DNA of 64,000 nt from Adiantum capillus-veneris (taxonomy: Eukaryota; Streptophyta; Polypodiopsida; Polypodiales; Pteridaceae): NCBI GenBank assembly GCA_014529385.2, contig CM043955.1, positions 144,679,140 through 144,743,139 on the forward strand, read 5' to 3'. The stretch's first letter is position 1; every line of letters begins with the position of its first letter. The notes under the pieces were generated by a model that was not told the DNA's origin, did not search any database, and saw only the letters and a list, made by a program, of their open reading frames with translations. Position numbers and translations under genes: made by a program. Below are positions 41,229-55,251 of the stretch, piece by piece.

Positions 41229-43320
41229 TGTCATAAAATCTAATATCTAACCAACCCAAATGATTTTCTCATATTAAATTGATCATTTAATGTGGGAGAA
41301 TAAACGAGAACAAGGGTTAGAATATAGACATGTGCTTCCAGATCTATCTCAACACGGGGCCAATGGTAAAGGGGTCCAAATGAGAGATGGTCTGTCAAAG
41401 AGCAAGGCTAGATAATGGAGCTTAAAGACCTTAGGGTTAGCTTCATTAAAGACCTCCAAAAAGTCATTTGACTTTAGGTAAGCTAGGGCTGAGCTTGAGG
41501 TGACGTGTACTGCCGATACGATATCGGCGCTAATATCGACGCTTACACCGATGCTATTTATTTTTAAAACAAGTTTTAGGACGTCGATATGCGCATCGAT
41601 ATTTGTGTGACGTGCTGTAGTGAATAGACCTACAAGAAAAAGAACAAGAAGAGAAACAACAACAAAAAAGACAACGCGGAGAAAACTTCTTCTTAAGAAT
41701 CAAACAACTTAAATATGCAAATATCTTAGGACATGATCCAATAAATTACATTTATGGTTGATCGTCTTCTGATGAGCTAAAACAATATATGGACGCGACC
41801 GACAATATGTTTCAAGCATGAAAAAAAACACATGCTACTAGGGAACTCCCTTCATATGGTACATGATTCAACTTATGTTTTAGAAAATTTGTTTATATTA
41901 TTCACATAACACAACTAAAAAGAAAAAAAGAAAGTTACGTTTACTCTAAAGGTTGTGTTGACATAATAAGCCAAACACTCTCAAAAGATGTTCCTCTTTG
42001 AAAACATTACAAACAAGGATTTCATCCAAAAATACAATAATGAGCTTGCCCAAGTATGGTTTTAAGCCGGTCTTCATAAGTATCATAAAAGGAGATGGGC
42101 AATTGGTCAAGCCAAAGGGCATAAGCAAAGACTCTTAATGCCCATATCATGTTTGAAAGATAGTTTTGTGTATATTTGTAAGTCTTCTACATATGCGATA
42201 AGAGTTTGAACATAGATTTATTTTCGTCAAATAGCATGCTCCATGTAATTGATCAATTCATCTACCCTTGGTAGTAGATACTTGTTCTTTAAAAAACCCA
42301 AGTTCAAACCATGATAATATATACACATGCACATGTACCATCGTTTCCTTTGCCAATAGAATAGGAGAAGCCCATATTGACCAATTTGATTGAATTAAAC
42401 CCTGCTAAGGTATTTTGTAAGTTGTTATTCTTTCTCATTTGCTCCTTTATGACTAAGCAGATGCGACTTGCTGATAGGTTTACTACTTGGCATGATATAT
42501 ATGCCATGTTTCACATCTTTGTGCACTTGGTAAACTATTACATAAATGATGAGGGAAAACATCGTGGTTGGCTTTGACATTAACAAACCTATAGTTGCAT
42601 CATTTGAACAATCAATACATATCTTTTGTAGTTCAAGCCTTGTTGAGTTTGATTAGTTTCTTACCTTAAGTCATTTCAATATACTAAAATCAGATGGATA
42701 CCTCTTATTCTATTCTATAGCTTATGTGTGAAAGAAATTGCTACCCAAAAAAATTCTTTGTGAAGCCAATAATTAATGATTTCATGACACCAAAAAATGA
42801 TAAAAGTAGCAGGACTTATACTCATGGTGATATTGATCTTATATGAACATTTTGCTGTAGAAGCTAACATGAATGCCTATAGCAATGAATGGACATGAAT
42901 AGGTTATATATTTTGGTGATAGCAATATGTGTGTGCAAATTCATGTCATTCACATAAGAGCCTTCCATGCCTAGTGGATGAGGGATCACTCTCACGTGAT
43001 GTTATAAGTGCTAGGAATGACCAATTCTTTTTTTAATTGTTGTAGTAGGACCCCCCAATCTCATAAAAATAAGAAAAAATTTCAAAACATTTCAAATGCA
43101 TAAGTGAAGGGTAAGTATAGAAAATGAAAAGTCGTAGGAAATGAAAAGCCCATTAAAATCTAAAGTCAGAAGACATTTCATCTCCATATAAAAGAAGTGG
43201 TAGAGTGCATTCCTTCTCCATTACCTTTCTTTTAGCATTTTCTTCTCTTTAGAATTTCCTTGCACTAGTAGCTAGAGTTTCTTTGCACTATGTAAGGTCA
43301 TGAAATCATATCGGTATGAC
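41229..43320. other. AT-rich intergenic DNA
   Basis: Apart from the RT remnant at 41946-42300, nothing is supported. A patch of repeated CGATAT-like motifs lies at about 41510-41610. Short ORFs at 42304-42577 are not recognised. Confidence 0.5.
41946..42300 (-). pseudogene. Gypsy reverse transcriptase remnant
   Basis: The minus strand encodes recognisable RT blocks with stops: LLPRVDELID, then MPFGLTNCPSPF and YLGKLIIVFLDEIL, where the catalytic pair is now D-E. It is opposite in orientation to the chromodomain piece at 40930-41228, so the two are separate or rearranged. Confidence 0.7.
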
Positions 43321-43333
43321 TCCTCTATGTAGG

Positions 43334-43374
43334 TTTAGTGTGATCCCACCATTTGTAGGTGGGATTACACTAAA
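43334..43374. repeat. Inverted repeat, 17-bp arms
   Basis: TTTAGTGTGATCCCACC pairs with GGTGGGATTACACTAAA (one mismatch) around a 7-base loop. No ORF or known element nearby. Confidence 0.85.
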
Positions 43375-43834
43375 TCAAGGTTTTTTGGATGTTTTGGAAT
43401 CTTTGAGTTTTTGACCTTTTAATTGGGAATACCTTTTTGTTGTAGTGTTTCAAGCCCCCCATGCAATTAAATGAATTGATGCATCTTTTTTGTAGGGTTT
43501 GTGGTGCTTGTGTCTCTTAGCCCCCTAATGGGGCAATTGTTATCATGGTTATCATGCTTCAAGCCCCCGGCATGACTAAATACAAGATCACCATGATGGA
43601 CTATGGCAAGAAGGAGGTGTTAGGATTGAGAGAAATTAGTGCCATTTAAAGGTGAACCAATGTGTGAACTCAATACAAAGACCTTGTAACCTTGGCAAAA
43701 GCTTACAAACTGATACAAAATTTAGGAAGCCCATACTTGCTTGAAAGGAAGTATAGTATTTAGTAATCTAAAACTTGAAATTCAAATGTGAACAAGATGG
43801 ATTGAAAATCCTAGTATCTCCCCAACCAGGTAGG

Positions 43835-43880
43835 GGATGGGTTTATGAAGGGGATGGGCATCCCCTTTATAAACCCATCC
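43835..43880. repeat. Inverted repeat, 22-bp arms
   Basis: The arms 43835-43856 and 43859-43880 are complementary except for one position, with a two-base spacer. The arms contain GGATGGGTTTAT and ATAAACCCATCC. Confidence 0.88.
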
Positions 43881-44136
43881 TTTCCCCGTTTTAAAAATTT
43901 CAAAATCCAATTTCTCAAAACAAATGACAGGAGAGGTAGCTGGTCACTTACTCTCACAAATTAAACTTACTTTGTCTACCATGCATGAATTTGTGACAAT
44001 ACTAACTCATCTAGCCACAAAATTAGAAACCAAATCAACAAGAGAAAGATCTCTATTTTGTTTGACTAATATGAAAAATATACGCCCTTTGACTGATATG
44101 GAAAATTATGGCGTTTATATTTACATAAAATTTATG

Positions 44137-44414
44137 TGATGAAAAGTAACACCACAATAATGTGACATGTATATTGCCTCGAGAAGTGTGTCCTCGTTAA
44201 AATTTTGATTCTTCTTGGATGATGTGGCCACATCATCCAACATGGTCTATATATACCTTTTGATCACTGAACTCATGTGTGAATGCTAGTTAGATGAGTT
44301 GCATCATTGCACGCAGGTGTCGAGTTTGAGAGACACTTGATGAAAAGTTACACCACAATAATGTGACAGGTATATTGCCTCGAGAAGTGTGTCCTCGTTA
44401 AAATTTTGATTCTT
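44137..44414. repeat. Pair of 77-bp direct repeats with an adjoining palindrome
   Basis: Copies 44137-44213 and 44338-44414 begin TGATGAAAAGT and end AATTTTGATTCTT, with a few mismatches. Between them, just after the first copy, 44215-44240 is a perfect 26-base palindrome centred on TGGCCA. It could be the footprint of a small mobile element or a local duplication. Confidence 0.85.
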
Positions 44415-44975
44415 TTTTTAACATAGTGCTCTCCAAAAAACTTTCTCTAAGTTCACAGTCTACTCAAAATTCGAAACTAGTTTACACTAGGTCGGTCACA
44501 TTCAATGCCATAATATAACAAACAAATGGCTCACTTAGAGTGCCCCACATATGTCCCAAAATGGTCCATGACCTAGGAGGGCCCATGACGTTTAGGCGGT
44601 GCATTGAAGGGTGCTCCAGAATCCCATAGCCGCTATTTGTAGTTGTTTCAAGGTCATCTCATCATGCATCATTGCACCTGCAAAACTGGATTTGAGCTGC
44701 TGCAACCAGATGGAGCAATGTATAATGGTGAAAGCTTGATGGAGGGGGTGGTTGAGGCACCCGCCAACAAAACAATCACGGTACTCTGCAGTACTCTTGC
44801 AAGCGGGTCTTTTTGGCAGTGAGCATGTTATGGGGAGCTCTCGTTTTGGTCGAAGGGCCTTCTAACGGCACCATTATTGGGCCTATGGGGGAGCCCTCTA
44901 AGAGTTTGTTGTGTGAAAAGATTCAAAGTTCCAAACAGGCTGATCGAATGATTCTTTTTATTGGGCCGTTAAATG

Positions 44976-45006
44976 CCACGTGGAGCCGATCAAATGGATT
45001 ATATAG
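44976..45006 (+). promoter_or_regulatory. Putative promoter of the CDPK gene
   Basis: CCACGTGG (44976-44983), a G-box/ABRE-type core bound by bZIP and bHLH factors, lies just upstream of TTATATAG (44999-45006), a likely TATA box. The pyrimidine-rich stretch TTTCTCACAC and following lies about 25 bases further on, where transcription might start. This leaves a 5' UTR of about 450 bases. Confidence 0.45.
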
Positions 45007-45180
45007 CTGTCAGGTTATGAAGCTTTGACGTTTCTCACACACACGGACTCCTCTTAGACTCGTCCTCTTTCTCTCACTCTCGCAGCCCATCATCCCATGC
45101 ATGCCAACAAAAAGCCGGGCCAGCCGGCGATATCTCTCTAGGCTAACATTCTCTCCACAAACGCGCGCTCATTCTCTTTC

Positions 45181-45184
<4 letters not shown>

Positions 45185-45218
<34 letters not shown>
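45185..45218 (+). repeat. (CT)17 tract in the probable CDPK 5' UTR
   Basis: Uninterrupted CT run followed by CTAT repeats. CT tracts near plant transcription starts can act in regulation, but here no function is shown. Confidence 0.8.
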
Positions 45219-45227
<9 letters not shown>

Positions 45228-45487
45228 CCTGACAGCGCGTACGAGCAGAACCGGCCAGGAGACGCGCCTCGTTTGAAAGGAGAGAAACCGCAGAGCTCTG
45301 CCGCCATCGTTAGGTTGCGTCACTGCAGGTACCAGAAGAATTTTGATTCCATCTGCACAACCATATTCATACCCTTCATCAAACAAAGGCTCCCCAGATC
45401 TTGTGTTTTTTGCATCCGGCAAGGTCGCTCTTGACTAATCCTATACAGACACATTCTGACATCTCAGTGAATGCGCGCACACACGAA

Positions 45488-48058
<2,571 letters not shown>

Positions 48059-48660
48059 CGGAGAGTGGGAGGGCTTTGTGTACATTGCATTGAGGACATT
48101 GATTCTTTGATTGTTTGGAAACAAAAGATGGGAGTCGGAGCTTTGACTGCGATCGTCTTTGGCAGACGACCATTTTTGTGTCAAGCGGTGTATCTTCGAG
48201 CACCATAGAGACCATATTTGTACTTGGCATCTTTTCTAGGGAGCTTAGCTCCCAATTATCATGAGCTAGGCATGGTAAGTTAGGACAGCGCGACACAGCT
48301 GCATGTGGGTGGTTGCATTCTTTATTTTTTGAGAGGGCACATTCTTTCGACAAATGCCATCAAGGGAGACATTGATGAATCTGTCGAACCTCAGCCTCCA
48401 TTGTAGAGTAAGTGCTAAAAAAGGCCTTGCTGTATGTTGCACTCACGTCAATATAGTGAAAGTTTGCGCGGCGAAGATGAGTCCTTTCTGATCAGTCAAT
48501 AACACCCCATCTCCACCAAAGTTCAAAGATTTCCAATGGTGATTTCCAATGGTTTTGCTGGTGTGGTTGAAGGAGTGATCAGCTAGCTGTTGCCATCTTT
48601 GGTGAAGAAGGGTAGCAAAAATGTTAATTTTTTTATACATCGGACTAATCATAACATTTA
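48059..48660 (+). other. Probable CDPK 3' UTR and downstream DNA
   Basis: Follows the TGA stop. No canonical AATAAA was spotted in the first 350 bases; the transcript end is unknown. No other gene seen. Confidence 0.4.
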
Positions 48661-49604
48661 GTGGCAATATTGCTACACTCAAAGATTCACACATTAGTCT
48701 CTCTCTCTCTCTCTCCTAGTCTGGCTAGATCTTTAAGGTCTCTTGTTCCTACGAAGTTAAAGCTCTCTTCTTCTCCTTCTTCCTCTCTCTCTCTCTCTCT
48801 CTCTCACACTCGCATGTGCGGGTACATATTTGCCTTCCACATTGCTTATTATCACCTCTTGAAATGATGATGCTACGACCCCCCTTTTTTTTCGGTGCAC
48901 ACCGTATGGAAATTTTTTGAGAAGTAAAGGAAAGAAGAAGTCTATTGTACACAACCCTTGAACAATCTATTTATGCATATATTGCTAACTTTTAATATAC
49001 TTATATGGTAGTCTTAATGGCTTCCAAAAAAAACAAAAAAACATTCACTTATACCTACATAGTGCAAGAAGACTTTAAAGGAAAAAAAATGTATGGGGGA
49101 AAATAAAGGAGAAGAAAAACACAAATGTATCAATGTGAAGTCAACCACCTCTTTATATGGACACAAAAAGTTTGATTTTTCACTTTCATGGGTCTTTTCA
49201 TTTCCTAAGTTCATCCTTGACGTATGCACTTCTGATGTTTTAAACGGTTTATCTACTTTTCTTGATCTCAAGGCTAATGTATATTTCTTGGTGGCATTCT
49301 AATACAATCACTCACAATTGTCAGTTTTGCCAAAAAAAAAAAAAGATGTTTTGAAAGGTTTTTTACTTTTTTTGCGATTATTAATTTTTTTTAATAAATG
49401 AAGAGTTAGTATATTAAAAGTTAGTCATATATTAGCCTCAAACAAAATGCCAATGATGTGGCATTTCCTTGAGGCTTTGAGACGTGACCAAAAGGAGCAT
49501 AGCTGAAGACAGTGCGTTGTCGCACCCAGTAGACCACCTGCGAGTCTCTGGATAGTACCTTGCTCACACGTGCAAAAGAGAGACGCCACAAACCACGTAC
49601 GCTC

Positions 49605-49606
<2 letters not shown>
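48661..49606. other. Intergenic DNA with CT microsatellites
   Basis: Short CT runs at about 48699-48716 and 48786-48806. AT-rich from 48950 to 49440. No gene seen. Confidence 0.6.

Positions 49607-49648
<42 letters not shown>
49607..49648. repeat. (AG)21 microsatellite
   Basis: Perfect dinucleotide run, 33 bases before the poly-G run. Confidence 0.95.
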
Positions 49649-49652
<4 letters not shown>

Positions 49653-49681
49653 GTGACTTTCTTCCACTATCGAGGATGGGA

Positions 49682-49704
49682 GGGGGGGGGGGGGGGGGGG
49701 GGGG
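49682..49704 (+). repeat. Run of 23 consecutive G
   Basis: Homopolymer between GGGA and an AG/AAG-rich stretch (49705-49738). Such runs form quadruplexes and are prone to sequencing length errors. Confidence 0.85.
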
Positions 49705-49759
49705 AGAGAGAGAGAGAAGAGAAGAAGAAGAAGAAGATGAGTATTTTAACGTCGTAGGG

Positions 49760-52540
49760 ACCTATTCGAAGCGACCTTAAAGATCTATCCGATGAGGAGA
49801 GTTGAACTCAAGACCTGTGATTCAAGTGGGAAATGGCATAACCACAAAAATAGAAAGTCCCATCGCCTTTCAATTTTTCAAATTGAAGCATGTGAGCATT
49901 GCCTTAGATTCCACATGAATTCATCCCCACGATGTGGGTGCCCTATAGAGAGTGTCTAATGAGGAAGAAAATAATAATAAATGAAAGGTATAGGAAAGGA
50001 AAAGTCTATTGTGCAAATTGTAAGGCTTGTATGTGATGAATAGCAATTTGTTTACATGTCTTTGGTGGGTTGCATGTTGATGAAGTCTTTTGTGGTGGCC
50101 AAGGATGGTTATAAGCTAATTTGGGAGCACAACCTTGGGGTTTTGAAATATTCCCTAAGATACTAGGCTACATGAACATTCCCTTTACTAATATGTGGTG
50201 ATTGGTAGACTATTGTTTGAATACACGGGTAGTGGATGGTAGACCATTAGCAACCAGCTACACTAACTAGTCCTGCTTGGTGAGCCTTTACTGTACATAA
50301 CCTGATAGATTTTGGAGCGCAGTTGGTTACTTGGTTAGTTGGTTGTGATTGTTGTTGCCTTGGATTTTGTTGTGGTGACACGAGAAAATGAGTAGAACCT
50401 ATTGATAGGCACCAATAATCGCTCATCTTGGGACTTGATGAGCATTGGAAAGAAGCAAGTTGTGTCCCATAGTTCTCCATAGACGACAAAGAGCTACTAA
50501 AGAGGGTAATTGAATCGAGCAAAAGGGTTGCAACTTAACCTACTTTGGTAGTTATTTGTAGATTGCACCATTCAACCTAGTAATATCGACCATTTAGTCT
50601 CTAGACCGTGGAGGCATCTTTGAGACACCCATCTTATTCTCAATCAAGCATAGTCAATTAACAGGCCATAAAAAATGAACTACACGATCGAACTAATAAT
50701 CATGTACGAATGTCATCCAATTGTGCAAGCCGACGGACAATGTTTGAGTCAAGCTACAAAAAAGCAATGTAAATAGTTAAGCATACCGTCTTGCAATGAA
50801 ATGTCACAGATTGAAACTGCAAAGTATACAGTGCACATCATGTAGAGGTGCCATACAAAAGTATGGTGGAGAGCTGGCACCGTGGTCTCTCCAAAAATTA
50901 TAAGAAACGGAAGCCGTGCCCTGCCCCGTAGCGTTTATGTGTTGCACCAAGCTTATGTGTTGCACCAAGCAAACGCATAGTCATGGGGTGCTAGATACAA
51001 ATAACGAACCTTGGAGTGTTTGTCGAGTTGAAGTCGCGCTTGTGCAATCCACTGTTGTGAATATATGTCCTCCCTGTCAGACACAAAACACACATTAAGA
51101 CAAATAGAAAAGATGTAGGATATAGATTAAACTTAAAGAAAAGTAGAGCTAATTTCATGTTCTACATCATAGACAAATTGGACTCCTACGTAGTGCGATA
51201 AGTGCCCTCGCTTTACATCCTAAAACAATGAGCCAGAGCTTCATGGCCCAGTCCTTGTTGGGCATATCCCGCAATCAATGCATTTCAAGAGACGACATTT
51301 CAAACATACATATCAACCAAGGCAGAGCCATATGCCTTCAAGGGGATTTGACATACGGCCAAAGCACTGCGAATATTAATGAGGCCATTCCCTTGAGCCC
51401 CCGACTAGAAATCTCCTTGTGTTTAATTTTTCCATGTATGTGTGTTAGGGTGGTAGAAGGTGACCTCCTCGTACTGTGGGACTAGCAGTGTGCTTGGTTG
51501 GGTTTTGGCTGGAGAACAGATACAGCCTTCAAGAGAACAACAACGTTTCCTTCAACAAGGTCTCTCTCCTATGGCAAATTTGCAGTGGTGATGGAGCAAG
51601 GGGGCATCATCATGTATGCCTTCACATTGGTCCCTTGTCTTACAAGGTGGTGGGCTTCTCATTCATAGATGAGAAAAACATGACAGTCGCCTCTGTCCAC
51701 TACCCTTCTCGCTGCACGGGCATCACCGTGACATACGACAATGAAGGGGGAATTGTCATCTTTCAATAGAAGCGCAGCAGCAGCAGAATGCCTGAATGCT
51801 ACAACTCCTTCAACATTTCTGTAGGATCCAACGACAACAACATTGACATTTTCTTCAGGCTTGATTAGGATAGGAACTTCTGCCGTCGTCATTGCCAACA
51901 GTGTCATAGCATCTGCAAAAAAATGTGATGAACGAGCCTGCGAAAGCAATGAGTTTTGGTGATTCGAATCCAGATTAGGCCAATTGATCATTGATTTAAA
52001 TCTGATATCTTCTGTTTTAGTAGCACTAGAACAGACCTCTGCCATGGGTTGACTGCACGAAATATCTGATCTTTGAGAGTGTTCATCACGTTGGCAAGCA
52101 TCCGAAGTACCTTCCAGGTTGATGATTTGCAAAATATAAGCAGGGTTTGAAAGGTCTCCGGTACTCCTTTTCCGTTTTGCTCGGCTTGCTGCTACACAGG
52201 CAAACTACGTGGAAAAGAATTGGTGTGAATCTTGAGAATTAGGCATTGGGATCTGCTGCATATCATTTCCATGAACATTGAAGGATGGCCGAGGGCATAG
52301 GATTGTTGAATATGCATGAGCTATACTTGGAGTGGCATAATGCTGGCCATAACTAGTTGCGCATGCAGAAACGAGCCGAGTAAGGTAGTTGAAGCTCGAC
52401 ATACTATTCAGCTGGCCACTAGGTCTTGTTGCACATAAAGCTGCTATGATCGCTACGCAGAGAAGGCGTAGTAGGCCTATAATTAGGTATTGACGCTTCC
52501 TTCTCCTCACTCTCTCTATGTGAGTGAGTTTTGTACCTCC
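49760..52540. other. Intergenic DNA, no recognised gene
   Basis: Several frames of 60-157 codons are open (for example 51228-51485, 51476-51769 and, on the minus strand, 51659-52132). None shows a known domain, and the overlapping open frames on both strands near 51700 argue against a simple call. An eroded gene around 51230-51770 is possible. Confidence 0.4.
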
Positions 52541-52546
52541 CCCCCC

Positions 52547-52686
<140 letters not shown>

Positions 52687-52787
52687 GACTACCATATTCA
52701 TCCCCTAACATACTCACACACACATGTGCTCTCTCTCTGTCTCTCTCTTTCTCTAGCTCTTTGTCTTTTTTTTCTGGGTAGCACTAT

Positions 52788-52790
<3 letters not shown>

Positions 52791-52846
<56 letters not shown>

Positions 52847-53117
52847 CTTGTCAATGTCTTCCTCATTCTCCCCCTAACTCTCTCTCTCTCTCTCTCTCTC
52901 TCATTGTGTGTGTGTGTCTCTCTCTCTCCCCTCCATCCTTTAGTTTTGTCCATATGGACAAAACTTTAGTCAAGGTGTTTCTCGTCACCCTCCTTAAGTA
53001 AAAGTTTGCCCCCCCCCCCCAAGTATGTCTTTCTCTGCTTCCAACCTTTAGTTTTGTCCACTTGATCAATCCTTAGGGAGGATGTTTCTCCTCACTCCTC
53101 CTAAGTCAGTGAATTTG

Positions 53118-53153
<36 letters not shown>

Positions 53154-53393
53154 CCCCCCCCTCTTTCCCCTTGTCAATGGATACCCCATTTTCCTTTTAC
53201 TCTCGCTCTTTCTCCCCCCTCTCTCTCTATCCCACATCTTCACACACATGGTCAAAAATTGAGGGAGGATGCTTCTCTCACTAGTCTTACTTAAGCTTGG
53301 TAGTCTCTCTCGCTCTTTTATCCCTTAGTTTTGTATGCACAAACAAAACTTTGTGAGAATGCTTCTCCTCACTCTGCCTAATTTAGTGAGATT

Positions 53394-53445
<52 letters not shown>

Positions 53446-53718
53446 CATTTTAGTTTTGTCCATATGAACAAAATTGTAGTCAACGTGTTTCTTTTCTCTT
53501 CTTAAGTGAAATCCCTCCCCCCCCCCAAGTATGCCTTTCTCTGCTTCCAACTTTCAGTTTTGTCCACTTGATTAATCCTTAGGGACTATGTTTCTCCACA
53601 CTCTCCCTAAGTGAGTGAGTTTTTTCCTCCCACTCCTCTCTCCCTCTTTCTCTCTCTTCTCTATTCCTATCTCCCTTTCTCTCTCTCTCCCCCTTTTTCC
53701 CCTCTTTCTCTCTCCCTC

Positions 53719-53761
<43 letters not shown>

Positions 53762-53768
53762 CAACAAA
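52791..53768. repeat. CT-rich monomer-like repeats with AGTTTTGTCC hairpin motifs
   Basis: Long CT runs alternate with related segments containing AGTTTTGTCCAT, a stretch like GATGTTTCTCCTCACTC and CTTAAGT..GTGAGTTTG. The segment 52940-53130 recurs at 53450-53640, including a poly-C stretch and CTTTCTCTGCTTCCAAC; a more diverged unit lies at about 53240-53400. 52942-52965 is a perfect 24-base palindrome. The array ends shortly before element V, and beyond element V the LINE ORF1 begins. Confidence 0.75.
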
Positions 53769-53820
53769 AAACGCAGCCGTTTTTTGACCTAGTAGACAAC
53801 AGTTCACTCTTTTGATCATG

Positions 53821-54114
53821 TGTTAACCCTCATGGCACACGGACACCCTATCACCTACGACGGACGTGTATTATGTATTCGATAGAGTCAGGTACCGGGC
53901 TTGTCGGACCAATAGGGAAAGGTAGAGTGATCGCCAATGAGAGACGCACTTTAACTTGGACATTCAAGGGATTAGTTGGTTAAGCATGGGCGCCCAAGTG
54001 TGAATGGGGTGAGCTCCTATAAAAGCCAACTAAACCTAATTTTTACTCATTCTCTCATTTGTGCAATTGAAGAGTGCTCTTGCTCCATCTCCATCTTCTT
54101 CTTCTTCACCTCCT

Positions 54115-54145
<31 letters not shown>

Positions 54146-54395
54146 GAGAGTGTGTGTGCGATCGAGCATTACGAAGGCACGACGGCGGCGAAGCGGTTGA
54201 GCGCGGCACGACTGCAGCTTCTTCTTCATCGCGGCGAGGAATCCACCACGAAGGCGAGCGTAGAGCGGTGAGTGACACACCCTTTGTTTTCTTGAGCTTG
54301 CTAGTTTAGGCTTGTTGTGTGCTTGGAGCCGTTTGTGGCTCGCATACGGTGTATTGGCAAGTCCCTTGCTTCGACAGTGCGGCAAGGAGCGCACA
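53821..54395 (+). repeat. 5' LTR of element V (575 bp)
   Basis: TGTTAACCC to GGAGCGCACA. TATAAAA at 54018-54024; a (TG)7(AG)8 tract at about 54115-54144 downstream of it. Confidence 0.95.
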
Positions 54396-54399
54396 TTTT

Positions 54400-54417
54400 T
54401 GGCGCCGTTGCCGGGGA
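54400..54417 (+). other. tRNA-Asp primer-binding site of element V
   Basis: TGGCGCCGTTGCCGGGGA, an exact complement of the plant tRNA-Asp 3' end as I know it. It is the only copy in the window without a mismatch. Confidence 0.92.
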
Positions 54418-55251
54418 TATGCCCTACACTAAGCTCGGTTAGCACTTTACGCTTCCTTGTGGTGCAATTTCTATCATAGGAAAGGCAGGGAAGGAGTGTG
54501 TGGAAGATTTCTGTTTTTTGCGTTTTCTGCAATTGCTGTCAAGTTTCAATTTCTGCTATTGTCTGCGTTTTTCAATTTCTGCAATTTCTGCATTTTCAAG
54601 TTCGGCGTTTTCAATTTCTGCAATTTTTTGCATTTCTGTCAATTTGCTGCAATTTCTGCGTTTTTTCTGCATTTTCTGCATTTTCTGCGATTTCTGCGTT
54701 TTTCTGCATTTTTTTCAATTTCTGTATTTTCTGCATCAACAAGAAAAAAAAAAAATTTCGAAAATAAAAAACGTGACTCTTAAAACGGGCGGGTTGGTTT
54801 GTATAAAAGATAGATCGGGATCGTTTCCCAAGCCCAAGCCCAAGCCCAGGCCCAGGCCCAGGCCCAGGCCCAGGCCTCAGTCTTATGATATATACTAGAC
54901 TCACTCTTATATATATACCCTACTCCCTCAAGAGAGAATGAGAGCATGTGGGACAAGTCCTCCACTCTCCTCCTTTCTCTTCCCACTTGCACCCTTAGAC
55001 TTTCTAGTTTAGGCCTAGTTCCTTACTGGAAATTGACAGTTTTAGGGATTCCGAGGGCATAGAGTGACCAAACGGAGGGCTGTAAAGCATGGCACGACCC
55101 TCTGACCGATACGCTCGTTTTGAGCTATCACACGGCCCATTCCACGACACGCTCTAAAAAATCTAGCAAAAAAACAAACAAAAAACACGCTAAAAACTAG
55201 TCACAAGGCCTCCTAGAGCAGCTTTTTGACACCTTAGGGTATCAAAAGCAC
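54418..55251 (+). other. Leader of element V with TTTCTGC and CCCAGG arrays
   Basis: 54504-54738 is a U-rich array of about 20 short units like TTTCTGCAATTT. 54829-54875 is a hexamer array of CCCAAG/CCCAGG. No gene; several overlapping open frames here are by-products of the repeats. Confidence 0.8.

Noticed and set aside
44137-44414. Direct repeats considered as a CRISPR-like array
   Set aside because: Only two copies, far too long, in plant nuclear DNA without any associated genes.
51228-52132. A host gene around 51.2-52.1 kb
   Set aside because: The frames are short, lack recognisable domains and convincing splice sites, and overlap on opposite strands; kept only as an unexplained intergenic stretch.
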